From assembly GCA_029962745.1 (NCBI GenBank), contig CM057158.1, forward strand, positions 12,804,776 to 12,868,775: a DNA stretch of 64,000 nucleotides, written 5' to 3'. Positions 53,742-64,000 of the stretch are shown here, piece by piece; within the stretch, counting starts at the first letter, position 1, and every line of letters begins with the position of its first letter. Both the position numbers and the translations under genes were made by a program. The DNA comes from Echinometra lucunter (taxonomy: Eukaryota; Echinodermata; Echinoidea; Camarodonta; Echinometridae). The notes beneath the pieces are model-generated. The model had not been told where the DNA came from. It was given only the letters and a program-made list of their open reading frames with translations, and made no database searches.

Positions 53742-56700
53742 GTGAGTGCATGTTTTTCCCACATGACTCAATGAAATATCTCAGACAACATTTCATGTCT
53801 CTGACTCTGGTCCAGAGTAACAGAATAAATAAACATGGCTTGTCATTTGAAGCTGAATAGAGTCTAGATATATTTCAGTGTTGCCCCACACATAAGATTT
53901 TTTTCTGTGATGAGGATGCAAATTGCAACAATTTTATTTTATCTGAAATGAAGGCTGATCATGTTTATCTGGAAATATTCTGTTTAAAATCGAAGATGAA
54001 TTTTATCTTTGAATAAATAAAGGTCTGAAAACTGCAGATATGCCTTGCCTGCCATGGCAGAATTATTCATTCTCTTCCGGCTTTTTGAGCTGGAATTTGA
54101 GATCTCCCCGAGTCCCTCAATCAGTTGTCACTGCACGACAAAGTTTGAATACATTCAAAATATAAGATATAACTTAGACCCCTACTGGATAATCATTGGT
54201 CTAAAGTAGAGTATTTAGCACGTGATCTGACTCTCTCTAGTGTGCCCTCACACTGTCACAGTAGTTTCCTCAGTTACCCCCCCCCCCCCCCCCCCCCAGA
54301 AGAAGTAACCTGAAGGCTGAAGAATAACTGGCGCGTTTCATGAAACCAACTCCATGACTCTTGTCAGTCAATCTAGCTACGGAGATGTCATGAAAGTCGT
54401 CGAAAGTGTTTCACGAAAGCTTAACATCTCTCAAATTCTCGATAACGATACTATCGGCTAGAAAAAATAGTTTTTAGATCTAGATCTAGGCAACATAAAA
54501 AAGGTACACTGCCTACAATGCCAATAAAAAATCTACATGTTTAGCGTCCCCGCCCGCTTCCTTTTAGGAGGCCGCCTCCTTTTTTTTGTGTATGTGTGTG
54601 TAAAACCTGAAAAATATGTAAATTTCATTTTTTTTTCAGGGAAAAATGATTAAATGATTGCATATAGTCTATGTAAAAGTTGGCGTCATTTCGTAAGTCA
54701 AATTGGTGATTAAAAAAAAAAAAACCTGTCGGCCAGTTTGGAAAAATAGCCCGGCCGGTTGTTTTGAATAAATGGGTCGGTCGGCCATTTTGGAAAAAAA
54801 AAAAAAAGGGCCTCCTCTTTCCTTTTTTCAAAAAGGCAGGACGCAAAACATGTTTTTCTTTTTATTTTGCCTTATCACAGTGCACTTGATTATCGAAACA
54901 CAATTTTAAACATATAATCCTGTTAATTTTGCAATAGCTGTCCCAAAATATAGAAAACATCGTGCGTCACTGAGAATTTATGAAAATAATATAGAAATTG
55001 CATTAATACAAAAAATTACGTTAATATTAACATCTAGGAATTTCTAAAATTTAAAAACTAAAATGTGATGTTGCGATTTGTGAATCTACATGTAGATTTG
55101 TAATTTAGAGGATATCATAATTGACAGATTATGGAATTCAGACCTTAAGTCTGTTTTGTTTTCTTTTTTAAATGGAATTTGGAAATTTCCTGACCAAGAT
55201 TTAGACCTAAATTCATTCGATAATGTATATGATATGATTTCATTAAATATACTTGCAAAAATGAAAAATGTAGCAAAAATGCATACATGAATTGTCATCA
55301 TTCTTATCAGTGGGTTTGTAAATACAGACTACTCTGTCTTTTATGGTAGACTTTTGTGGGGAAAATTGATATTAATCTCATATACTTGCTGGAGGGTTAA
55401 AACGTAATAACATGTAGGATATTAATGCTGTACTTTTATATCAATATAAGCAGTAAATGTTTGATTATTCAGTGATTGCAATTTAAGAAATAATTGAAAA
55501 GCAGTCATTATTTTTTCACTGCCCCAATGTGCTGTCCATATCCTGACAGAAAGCTGACTGTGATGGCATGCTGAAAAGATATGAGAGGTTCGGAGGAGCG
55601 ACAAGTCATTTGTGAGGGAAGTTGTCGTTGGTCTTGGCAAAGACGGATTTGTGAAACACTTAGCGGATAAGTTGAGCGACATCTTGGCGATGTCGCTGAT
55701 CTTGTAGTTATGACAGTTTCATGAAACGCACCCTAGGATTACCTTCTCTTCCGTATACTATTCTGCTGATGCTGATGCTGATGTTCCAATAGTACTCCTA
55801 GGAAAAAAAATTTCTCCAGATCTTTTGATATAGAAATGGAATATGATATTCCTACACTTAAGTTATTGATTTTATCATTGACCGTGCAGAAAAGATAGAT
55901 CTGCATCTCTGAACATGTGTAGCATCCTTTTTGCCATTTGGTCAGCTTTAATCTACCCAGGCCTAGTTAGTGATATTTGATGGTGTTGCATCAACATGTT
56001 GACAAAAAAAAGATATGACAGGTTTTTGTCATTGTCTCGTAAGTTGTCTTTGATCTTGGTAAAGACGGCTTCATGAAACGTAGCTCGGACAACTAGCCAA
56101 CTATTGTTGATTTAGTCAACAAGTTAGACTAAAGACGGTTTCGAGAAACTGGCCCTCTCTTCATTCATCACACATATATCTAATTTTTCAGGAGGCAGTG
56201 GATGCTCTGTATGACTTTAGAGATCATTTCTTTGAGCGAAATGCAATTGATCGTGCAGTCCACAAGGCTGAAGAAGTGGAGCAAGAGCTTCAGAAAACTC
56301 TCACATTGTTTGATGGAGTAGAAGGTAATAAAATACTTGCAAATTAGTTCCGTACTCATGTATTTAGGTAATGAATTTGTCACTGAAGCTTGTTGATTTG
56401 CCAATCAAAAATGATGCTTAAAAGGTTATATGTTCAGCTTAGAAATATTGGCTGATACAAGTATCAATTCCTATTTGAAGTTTAATCACAAGTGTCAATC
56501 TGTTATTTAGCTTTTTGTTATGAATAGCAAATGAAAGTGACTTGTTAGTACAGCAAGTTAGAAAAAAATGTAAGAATACTTCCTTAATAATGGTATGAGA
56601 GATTTTTCATGAGTTGTTTTTAAGAGGTATTTGTTTTTAAACATGTATTCTGTGGTGTGTTTAAAGTTGCAGTTGTCTCTTCTGATTTGGGTTGTTGTTG

Positions 56701-59700
56701 TGGTTCTACTCTCTGCTGATCTGGTTACGCACACAGGATCCAATGGGTTATACATTAGGTTTTTCTTTTTGTTCTGCTTTCATTTTCCCTGTTTAGATAC
56801 ATTTTGGGAGGGGACTTGGGTGTAACCTTTCCTTGGTTACCGGTATTTAAATTGTATTGGGTTTGCTTTTTTAAAAAATTATTTGTCGGGATTGAAAATG
56901 AAGTTGATAGAATGTGGATGTACGTGTAGAAGAAAAAATTATTGATGTCAAGTTAATTATTGATGTTACCAAAGTGTGTCTAAAGTTCTTTTTTCAATTC
57001 TAACACTGCTATGCAACAATCAAGGAAAAGATCAATATTTGTATCTTTTTTACATTAAAAAAATTGAAATGAACACTTGTCCAATCATACACAGACAATA
57101 TTGATGCGAGTAGCAAGGCTCAGGTGCTACTCCAGAAAGGCAGGGCCTGGAACATCCTACCTAACTTCAGTCCAGAGGCACTGGACACTCTCTCTAGGGC
57201 TGTCAAGCTGGACCCTCAGATGGTAGAAGCATGGAACAACCTGGGTGAAACATACTGGAAAAAGAATGATGTCAGTGCTGCTAAGAATTGCTTTGAAGGA
57301 GCTCTGAACTATGTAAGCAATATCAAGTCATTTATAAACTTTGGATGGTCTTAGAATAGTATGTGCCTTGGGTTATACTGTTTTATTGTACCTTTTACTC
57401 TTGCCTTCATGTTTTGATGTTCAGTATTTATGGAGCACTTAAGGGAGCTGCCAGTTTATGATCGTTAAGTGTATTTGGATGTTAACATTTTCATCTGCTT
57501 TTTCTTATGTATTCTCTTATTTTGCAAACCGGTATTCAATCTGTATAGGAATTGCATTTGTTTTATATTCTGTTACTGATATCTACCATAAGGCAAGGCT
57601 CCACACTAACTTTTTTCTTGGTGGCGCAAAAATTATCATTTCTTTTTTTTTTTTGGTGGCCCAAGAATGAAATTTGGTGGCCCGAAAAAAAAAAGAAAAA
57701 CATAAGAAATTTTTAATGATTATGATAAAACGTTGTTAGAATGATTAAAACCCATTGTTTTACCCTTCTATGCCCTGAAATGATTATATTCAATGATAAA
57801 GTTGCAGATTATTTTATGATTCTTCCTTTTAATGACCCTTCAATGTAGGGCTGTTTTGAAAGCCCATTTTTTTGGTATTTGTTTAAACAGTCATTTTTTT
57901 TGGACGATTAATCGACTACTTGGTACTTTCATTTGGCCAGTCGGCCGACCACTCCAGCTGTTCGTAGCCTGCCACCATTCAGCCCCGCGCCGGAGCTGCA
58001 CCTGCGCTGCAGCACCGGAGTGAGGCCAGTCCCATACCAATATAACAGCGTGTGCAATATCCCTAACGGTAATGTCCGATTTTCATAAAGAAACTTGGCA
58101 ATAAAGCAGCTTTGAAAAGAGCTGTATTGCTTGTCCAGTTCATAAAAATTCAAATCATAGCCTCCTACCTATTTTTGTGAGGAGCGAATAAAAAATCCTT
58201 GTCAAATAAAGCCAAATAGATCAGCATTTGCTTGATATTTCATCGATAATTGGTGAAATCATGTTTCAATTATTCGTCAGCTGACAAGAGATGGCGCCAA
58301 CCTGGAAGTGGAGCATAACAGTCAGTGCACAAAATCCCATTCGGCCGTGTTGAAACTACGTATACATTACGATGAAAGCGCTTAGCAGTCATTTGAAATC
58401 AAACTCCAATGATTGAAATCCCCATCACAAATCGCCAGCAAGGGCATATAACTAACGAACAAGCACTTACTTGCAAGTATGAATGTTTTTTTCTTGGTAA
58501 TATCCTTTCCTCTTCGTTCATTGCTTTGTTCCAAAAACATTTTGTCACACTGACTGTGATAGCGTATCTTTGATTACGTTAGTGAGCTCACTTGCTTACG
58601 ATGCATATCGCTGTGGTGAACGATGGTGCAATGCGCGATTAAGTCGCTCTCTCACGCACACACACATTAGGGCTTACGGCTTCCGAATATTATTGAAACA
58701 CTTGTTTTCGCTGCACGAGACATAAGAGTTTGGTGATCAAAAAAGATATTCTCATGTGTATTTCAGGTATCTAAATGACATCATCACACCTTAAAACTTT
58801 GAAATGGAGAAAAACATTCTTGATTTCATTAATGATTTCGCATTTTTGATGGATCATTCTGAAGTTCAAGCTATGTTTCCGAGTAGTCGATAGATATTCT
58901 ATTAGAGTATTATTCGTGTAGTGACATTTTCGGACGTTTAATCGTGTACTAGACTCGAAACAGGCCTAGTGTGGTGCGCGGAAAATACACACGGCCGCAG
59001 ACCGAGGCCTATATATACTGCCATAAGACTAATCTAACTTTCATTTGAGGTCGGCTAGCTCACCGCAATTAGATCCAGGTGCATTTAGAGTGATGTTACA
59101 CTAACTCAAACTGCGTCGTCGCTGATGAACCACGAACAAACTGACTTGCAATTCGGATTGCGAAAGGAGCTAAAATGTGTACAATTAACACACACGTAAA
59201 TCGTGTTAACTTAAAATTTTCTGGTTGCCTGATTCGGGCCACCAAACTTATCACTTTTTGAAAAATGGTGGCCCGGGAGCCAATTTTGGTGGCCCCAGGC
59301 CACCGGGCCACCGCTAATGTCGAGCCTTGCATAAGGAATTTTCATCCATTAATAGTTCAATGTATTCCATTTAATTTAACCTTAAGTAGTGTAATGTAGT
59401 GTTAGAATCAGATTTTGTATATATTATCTATAAAGGATATAGATATACATTGATTTTGATGATCAAAAGGGGTTATGCCACTAAAAGATGTATCTTAGCC
59501 ATAGTTTCATGCTGTTTTCAGAGGAACAGGCCCCCGTTTCATGAAACTTGTTGTCAGGAACAACTGCCACATTTCTATGTCAAATTTGCTATCAGCCAAT
59601 CAGATGCAAGGATGTCAGTAGCTATAACAGTTATTGCAACTTGTTATTGATAACAAGTTTTATGAAACAGGGCCCAGGTCAGCATTAAACTCTCGATACA

Positions 59701-62700
59701 TTTTATGATGATGCGTAAACTCGATGATAAGACAACTTATGCTTAAATGATTGTAATGTGCTCCTATGTCTCGACAGCAAAACAACAAGGTATCTCTCAG
59801 GAACTTGTCAATGGTGTTGAGGCAGCTAGGGACGGACCCCATGGAGAAAGCCAAGAATCTTCAGGAGAGTGTAGAGCATGCCAAGAAGGCTGTATCACTG
59901 GATATGACAGATGGAACCTCATGGTGTGAGTAGAATTGATTGGACAGAAAGAGCTTTACCCACACGAACCAGGTGGTCCATGTATTACACTTATGGAAAT
60001 GGGAAAATTTGGTCAGTACATGACATGCTGTGGCAAACTGCCTCAAAAGAAAAAGAGAAGAAGACAGAAAGAAAGAAAGAAAGAAAGAAAAAACTTTCTG
60101 CAACAAAATGAATCCATTTTTGTAACTGCATTGCAGGTGGGGATGAAAGAAATTTAACTGCACATAATAAAAAGCCTCTAGAGATGCAAACTCGCATAAA
60201 CCCGTTTTTTAATGTGTAGAAGTTTAAAACATAGGAAATTGTGTGGGTAGTTTCTGTGGAGGCTGTTGACCCTAGCATGTAAGAAATAGGGTTAACTGTA
60301 TCAGGTACACCAGATGACATTTGAGTGCATCCTACTTTTTCTTTAATATGACATTTGAGTGCATCCTACTTTTTCTTTAATACAAATTTTCAAGAACCAC
60401 TTGAGGTATGAACTTCAAATTGTTTGCTTGAATGTGTCATTATTGTGAGATGAAGTGATAAGATTTTTGGTGTAGTAGGTCAAAGGTCATAGAGGTCAGT
60501 AAGCATGAAGTATGCTAGTTTTGTTATCACCACATCTCAACTATTTTGTATGCTGGACCAAGAGGGGACTAGTTCATTAGATGTGTGGGTTGTTAGGTCA
60601 AAGGTCAAATGTTAAAGAGGTTCATGAACTTGTAGTTATATTTGTTATTCTGGTTATGACAATATTTCAAGAACAGTTTGAGCCCTGAACTTAGCTGAAT
60701 TTAGGCAAAGGCATATCAGAGATGCAGTCGAATTCATCTTGTTTGGGTATTATTGTATGGTAGATTTGTATCTGTATGTGTAGAATGGAGACTGAAAGAT
60801 TGAATGTGTCTCCTTGGAAACACTTTAGTGAAGTGTTGTTTGGTAATGCGTGAAGATATTGAAGTCAAATCATCTTAGAAGGTAATAAAACATTATATTC
60901 AAACTGCTGATTTGATTACATTATACCCCCCCCCCCACCTATCCATTTATCAAGATGGTACTTTCAAGAGTCTTCTGAATTGCTTTGATAAATTTTCAGA
61001 CAGTTCCTGCATAGCTTTCCTTTATTTTTCTTTAGTCATAGCAGGAAATGCTTACCTCTCCATGTTCTTCATGACTGGTCAGAAGCCAGGGATGTTGAAG
61101 CAATGTCACGGAGCATATGCTCAGGCTGTAAGTGATTCTCCAGCTCATGTTGCCTTACATAATTACTCACTTTGCTTCATGATACCGGTGCTTGCTGTAG
61201 TTCTCCACTGGAGAAAAACACATAGCTTACTAGTAAACTAGTTATGCCTGTTCCTTATGACTGCTATTATTGGTTTATTTCTTCTTCTTTTTTTTCAATT
61301 CTATCGAAGTAAATGTAAATATTTTATTTTGATCCATAACTATCATCACTCAATACTGTGCACCTATTGGGCATGCAATCATAGACTATTTTCTCCAATT
61401 ATATTACTTTTCTTTGTGATGATATAATCTAGTTGAAATATGTGATTATTGTGATATAATACTTGGAAATCACATTTTGGAATCATAATTCAGGTGGAAG
61501 TTATGGGCCTATTGCCTTTCTATTTTCTATTAGAATGTATATAATTTCAAGTTAATTTCTTTCTTTCTTCAATAGGAACGGGATGTAATAGCAAAATCTA
61601 ATCCAGATCTTCATTTCAACAAAGCAACCGTAAGTGAGCAACTTCTTATTATTATTTTATTTTATTTTTTTTCTTTGTCAAAGGCAGGACATTATGGATT
61701 GCCTGCCTGACTACATTTTATGTGATCCGTGGCACCCTGGCACTAACTTAATTACCTGGTATTCCTTGGTATCTGTAAAAAGAACAAAATATATATTATC
61801 TGTAAAAAGAAAAAAAATTCCAGGAGACAAATTAGCAAGAGAATGATGAAGATGTTTTGAACTGACAAGACTGCGTTCATTAATTTTGATTATGCTCGGT
61901 TTTAAGCAAGTTTGCATTATGTTGATTCTAATTATGTAAAAGAAAAATCTTTTATCACTATCAGCTGTAAAACATTTTGGCATTTTCCTTTCAGTTTACT
62001 TCACTAAAGTTTGCATGAAGCTTCAAAGCTTGGTAGACCTAAGAAAAAATGTCAGTCACCTTTTAAAGGGGACAACTGTGGCTGATAGTAATCAAAATTT
62101 CTCATGTCTTACTGAATTTTGTCAACAGATCTTCAAGTTTCAAGAAGAGTATGAGTTAGCGCTGGATGGCTTCAAGCAAGCCAAGGCATTGGATCCTGTG
62201 TGGGAGGAACCAGATCAGAAGAGAGCAGAACTTCTAAGCTATCTATGTAGAATTACAGAACTAACCAAAGCTAAGGTAAAATAAACACAGGTCTCAAAGC
62301 ACATAGAATTACAGAACTAACCAAAGCTAAGGTAAAATAAACACAGGTCTCAAAGCACATAGAATTACAGAACTAACCAAAGCTAAGGTAAAATAAACAC
62401 AGGTCTCAAAGCACATAGAATTACAGAACTAACCAAAGCTAAGGTAAAATAAACACAGGTCTCAAAGCACATAGAATTACAGAACTAACCAAAGCTAAGG
62501 TAAAATAAATGCTGATCTCAGAGCACATAGAATTACAGAACTAACCAAAACTATCAGGTATATACCAGTACACATACCTCTCAGTGCAGAAGTTCTTAGC
62601 TATCTATGTAGGATAACAGAACTAACCAAAGCTAAGGTAAACCAAACACGGGTCCCAGCGCACATAGAATTACAGAACTAACCAAAGCTAGGGTAAATAA

Positions 62701-63181
62701 ATGTATCACTATTGAAACTTATATGCAGTTTTTTGAGCAAAAAGAAAATTGACATGAAAAAAGTGAATTAAATTTAGTTTCACATCATTATCCTTAGATC
62801 AAAGATTTCTGGAAAAGTTATTTACCTGTGGTCAATTTCTTACTCTTGCATGAATATTGTAAGTTCTAATCCTTTCTCTTTGTTGAAATAAAATAAAGTG
62901 CACCAAGTGATATACCAATACACATCAGGCATCTCTTGATCTCTCTTTTCCTTTTCCTTGCCCCAGGGTAAATTAAAAGCCAAGCGTTTACAGCAGTTGA
63001 TGTCTTCCTTCAAGGAGAGTGACCTGGGTCCATATGGGGGCGGGTCGTACACCTCACCTAACGGTCAAACGGTCAAGCTAGAGCCCTGTGTGCTGTCCAG
63101 ATTACAGGAGGGTGCCAATCCAGAGAAGGTGGTAGTTGGGAAGGTGGTGTGTAGCATCGCAACTGAGGAACTCATTCCATT
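53691..63181 (+). CDS. TTC5: TTC5 (Strap), first eight exons; 3' end outside window
   Basis: Exons 53691-53741, 56192-56324, 57095-57312, 59778-59925, 61036-61127, 61576-61629, 62129-62275 and 62967-63181 join in one frame to 352 residues plus two bases. TTC5 is a TPR co-factor of p300/JMY in stress and p53 responses and is also the tubulin-autoregulation factor that recognises nascent tubulin on ribosomes. Visible signs are TPR helices (VEAWNNLGETYWKK, AWNILPN, SWFIAGNAYLSMFF, YELALDGFKQAKALDP) and the start of the C-terminal OB-fold (VVVGKVVCSIATEE). Human TTC5 has 440 residues, so about 85 are missing. The start MAAAAEGSN is in a strong context (gtgaccATGg). Introns carry several transposons. 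Confidence 0.95.
54536..54853. mobile_element. Candidate TIR element in TTC5 intron 1
   Basis: Ends acatgtttagcgtcc and ggacgcaaaacatgt are inverted with two mismatches; the interior is low-complexity and G/C-rich with no frame. Confidence 0.5.
54860..56191. other. TTC5 intron 1, remaining sequence
   Basis: Non-coding. Contains tcatgaaacg-type repeat fragments (about 55560-55735 and 56030-56155) of the family also seen at 54330-54420, 47318-47440 and 59526-59676. No exon seen. Confidence 0.45.
56192..56324 (+). CDS. TTC5: TTC5 exon 2
   Basis: Acceptor ttttcag, donor gtaata, 133 nt. Encodes EAVDALYDFRDHFFER and a charged helix ending FDGVE, the N-terminal helical part before the TPRs. Confidence 0.92.
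57095..57312 (+). CDS. TTC5: TTC5 exon 3 (TPR)
   Basis: Acceptor atacacag, donor gtaagc, 218 nt. Encodes KAQVLLQKGRAWNIL, LSRAVKLDP and VEAWNNLGETYWKKNDVSAA, a clear TPR with the canonical W/LG/Y pattern. Confidence 0.95.
57594..59329. mobile_element. hAT-like element in TTC5 intron 3
   Basis: Ends CAAGGCTC and GAGCCTTG lie inside a direct repeat CATAAGG (57587-57593 and 59330-59336). The subterminal parts hold ggtggcc/ggccacc repeats in inverted orientation. 1736 bp without a transposase frame. Confidence 0.7.
59526..59676. mobile_element. Hairpin MITE in TTC5 intron 3
   Basis: ccccgtttcatgaaacttgtt pairs with aacaagttttatgaaacaggg; between them is the agccaatcagatg core shared with 47318-47440. 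Confidence 0.6.
59778..59925 (+). CDS. TTC5: TTC5 exon 4 (TPR)
   Basis: Acceptor ctcgacag, donor gtgagt, phase 0 to 1. Encodes NNKVSLRNLSMVLRQLGTD, then AKKAVSLDMTDGTSW. The nearby GT two bases earlier is rejected because exon 5 needs phase 1. Confidence 0.92.
60055..60960. other. TTC5 intron 4 repeats
   Basis: GAAA microsatellite (60063-60095), a 34-36 bp exact tandem duplication (60313-60381, tgacatttgagtgcatccta), and a fragment of the ggtcaaaggtcatagaggtc family (60380-60720). No exon seen. Confidence 0.6.
61036..61127 (+). CDS. TTC5: TTC5 exon 5 (TPR)
   Basis: Acceptor ttctttag, donor gtaagt. Encodes IAGNAYLSMFFMTGQKPG and HGAYAQA, the TPR with an insert characteristic of TTC5. Confidence 0.92.
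61576..61629 (+). CDS. TTC5: TTC5 exon 6
   Basis: 54 nt, phase 0-0, acceptor ttcaatag, donor gtaagt. Encodes ERDVIAKSNPDLHFNKAT, matching the NPDLHLNRAT segment of vertebrate TTC5. Confidence 0.92.
62129..62275 (+). CDS. TTC5: TTC5 exon 7 (last TPR)
   Basis: 147 nt, phase 0-0, acceptor gtcaacag, donor gtaaaa. Encodes FQEEYELALDGFKQAKALDP, then RITELTKAK. Its last 27 bases and the donor are the founder of the minisatellite that follows. Confidence 0.92.
62249..62700 (+). repeat. 56-bp minisatellite made from the exon 7 end and its donor
   Basis: Units start at 62249, 62305, 62361, 62417 and 62473, each with aattacagaactaaccaaag, ctaaggtaaa and caaagcacat; three more diverged units follow to about 62700. 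The first unit is the real exon end. The others carry a copy of the 5' splice site. Confidence 0.85.
62967..63181 (+). CDS. TTC5: TTC5 exon 8 (start of OB-fold)
   Basis: Acceptor tgccccag, donor gtgagt, ends phase 2. Encodes KLKAKRLQQLMSSF, then SYTSPNGQTVKLEPCV and VVVGKVVCSIATEELIP, matching the region leading into the OB-fold of TTC5. Confidence 0.93.
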
Positions 63182-63216
63182 GTGAGTATCTCTGAACTTC
63201 TTGTCTGTGCCAGATA

Positions 63217-63386
63217 CAGAGGAACCTCATGTTAAAAGAACACTGATATAACAAACTGTTGTTATAATGAGATGATTTTGCTGGTCCCACTGCTTTGTAT
63301 TCCATTGTGTTTTGACCCTGATATAACAAGGTTTTGATATAATGAGGTAATTCCTTGGTCCAAAGAAGTTTGTCCTTGCGAGGTTA
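63217..63386. mobile_element. pogo-like MITE relic
   Basis: Starts cagaggaacctca and ends gcgaggttacact, with ctgatataac blocks inside, as in the element at 45906-46828. Confidence 0.5.
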
Positions 63387-64000
63387 CACTTTATTTTGAA
63401 ATATTTTTAAATTGGCTCATTTTAATAGAATATTGAATGGTATGTTTTATTGGTACTGGGGATTTGGGTTACATGTCATAAAAATGTATGAATCCTGCTT
63501 ATTTGGTATTCACTTTTAAATTCGCAGCTTCCATTAGTCCTGATGATGAGAACCGTTGCAGAGAGGTGAAAGTGTATTTTAGGAGGTGGTCTTTATGTAT
63601 AGGTTCCTTTAGCAAAACTTAATGAGAAGCAGTGTTTAAGGGATACCAGAAAAAGGGGTTTTGATGGACAGGTGATCCATATAGATCAGGTTTGACTTAA
63701 TTTTATACAGGAAATGATTAACAGCTAGTGAATCACTTCTTAAAGTGAGTTTGCATTGATGAGCCACAGAGGTGGAGCAAGACTAAGGGGATCCTTTACA
63801 GCGGCGTCTAGCATCCATCCGTGATTTGCGACCATTTGCCCATTTGTAACCAAGCTTGGATGGTAGATACTCTATAGGGACCTCATTGTTATTGGGGGGG
63901 GGGGGGGGGGGTTCATAGTTCATGTATGTAGGTCTAAGGTCAATTGAGGTCAAATGTTGAAATTTACCTGCAAGTTTCTACTGCTGTTAGTACAGGGCTT
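63387..64000. other. TTC5 intron 8 to window edge
   Basis: Non-coding. 63750-64000 begins another element with accaagcttggatggtagat and aggtcaattgaggtcaaatg units, related to the element at 39810-41482. No exon seen. Confidence 0.5.

Noticed and set aside
59747..60157. Alternative frames over TTC5 exon 4
   Set aside because: Shadows in the wrong frame; only the phase 0 to 1 frame continues the TPR and splices to exon 5.
62249..62700. A CRISPR-like or coding repeat array
   Set aside because: Units are contiguous without spacers and derive from a TTC5 exon-intron border; the genome is eukaryotic.

Overview
The window is animal nuclear DNA. Genes are split into short exons with GT-AG introns, and the introns are packed with inverted-repeat transposons, tRNA-derived SINEs and microsatellites. 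Repeat style and gene content suggest a marine deuterostome, most likely an echinoderm, but no marker fixes the species. All recognised genes are on the + strand. There is one assembly gap of exactly 500 N (12916-13415).

Layout. (1) 1-13.6 kb: the 3' part of a RIPK-family kinase gene, here 'RIPK-A'; its upstream exons lie left of the window. It encodes the kinase C-lobe, a linker, an unassigned domain of about 136 residues and a RHIM-like motif, then stops. (2) 13.6-23.9 kb: no gene seen, only repeats, a broken LINE reverse transcriptase and several hairpins. (3) 23.9-26.3 kb: three tandem units, each with one short phase 1-1 candidate exon. (4) 26.9-51.6 kb: a complete paralogue, 'RIPK-B', with 12 exons that join in one frame to 975 codons: kinase (HRD, DLG), linker, the same unassigned domain, RHIM-like motif, Death domain. 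(5) 53.7-63.2 kb: the 5' eight exons of TTC5 (Strap); the rest runs off the right edge.

RIPK-A and RIPK-B are a tandem segmental duplication. Exon sizes and phases match, and intron and 3'-flank sequence aligns from the window start to about 13.6 kb against about 32.4-51.6 kb. Most transposons are in only one copy, so the other copy shows the empty site. The main point: RIPK-B has the RIPK1 architecture (kinase-RHIM-Death), whereas RIPK-A has a GAG-to-TAG change after the RHIM-like motif and no recognisable Death-domain exon, giving a RIPK3-like architecture (kinase-RHIM). RIPK-B also has a strong alternative donor that would give a Death-less product. If both are expressed, this would be an invertebrate kinase pair able to signal through RHIM amyloid contacts, with Death-receptor coupling on one member only. 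That functional reading is inference; the architecture is read from the sequence.

The largest RIPK-B intron holds transposons nested four deep, and two element families there carry arrays of AGGTCA half-sites in DR1 spacing.
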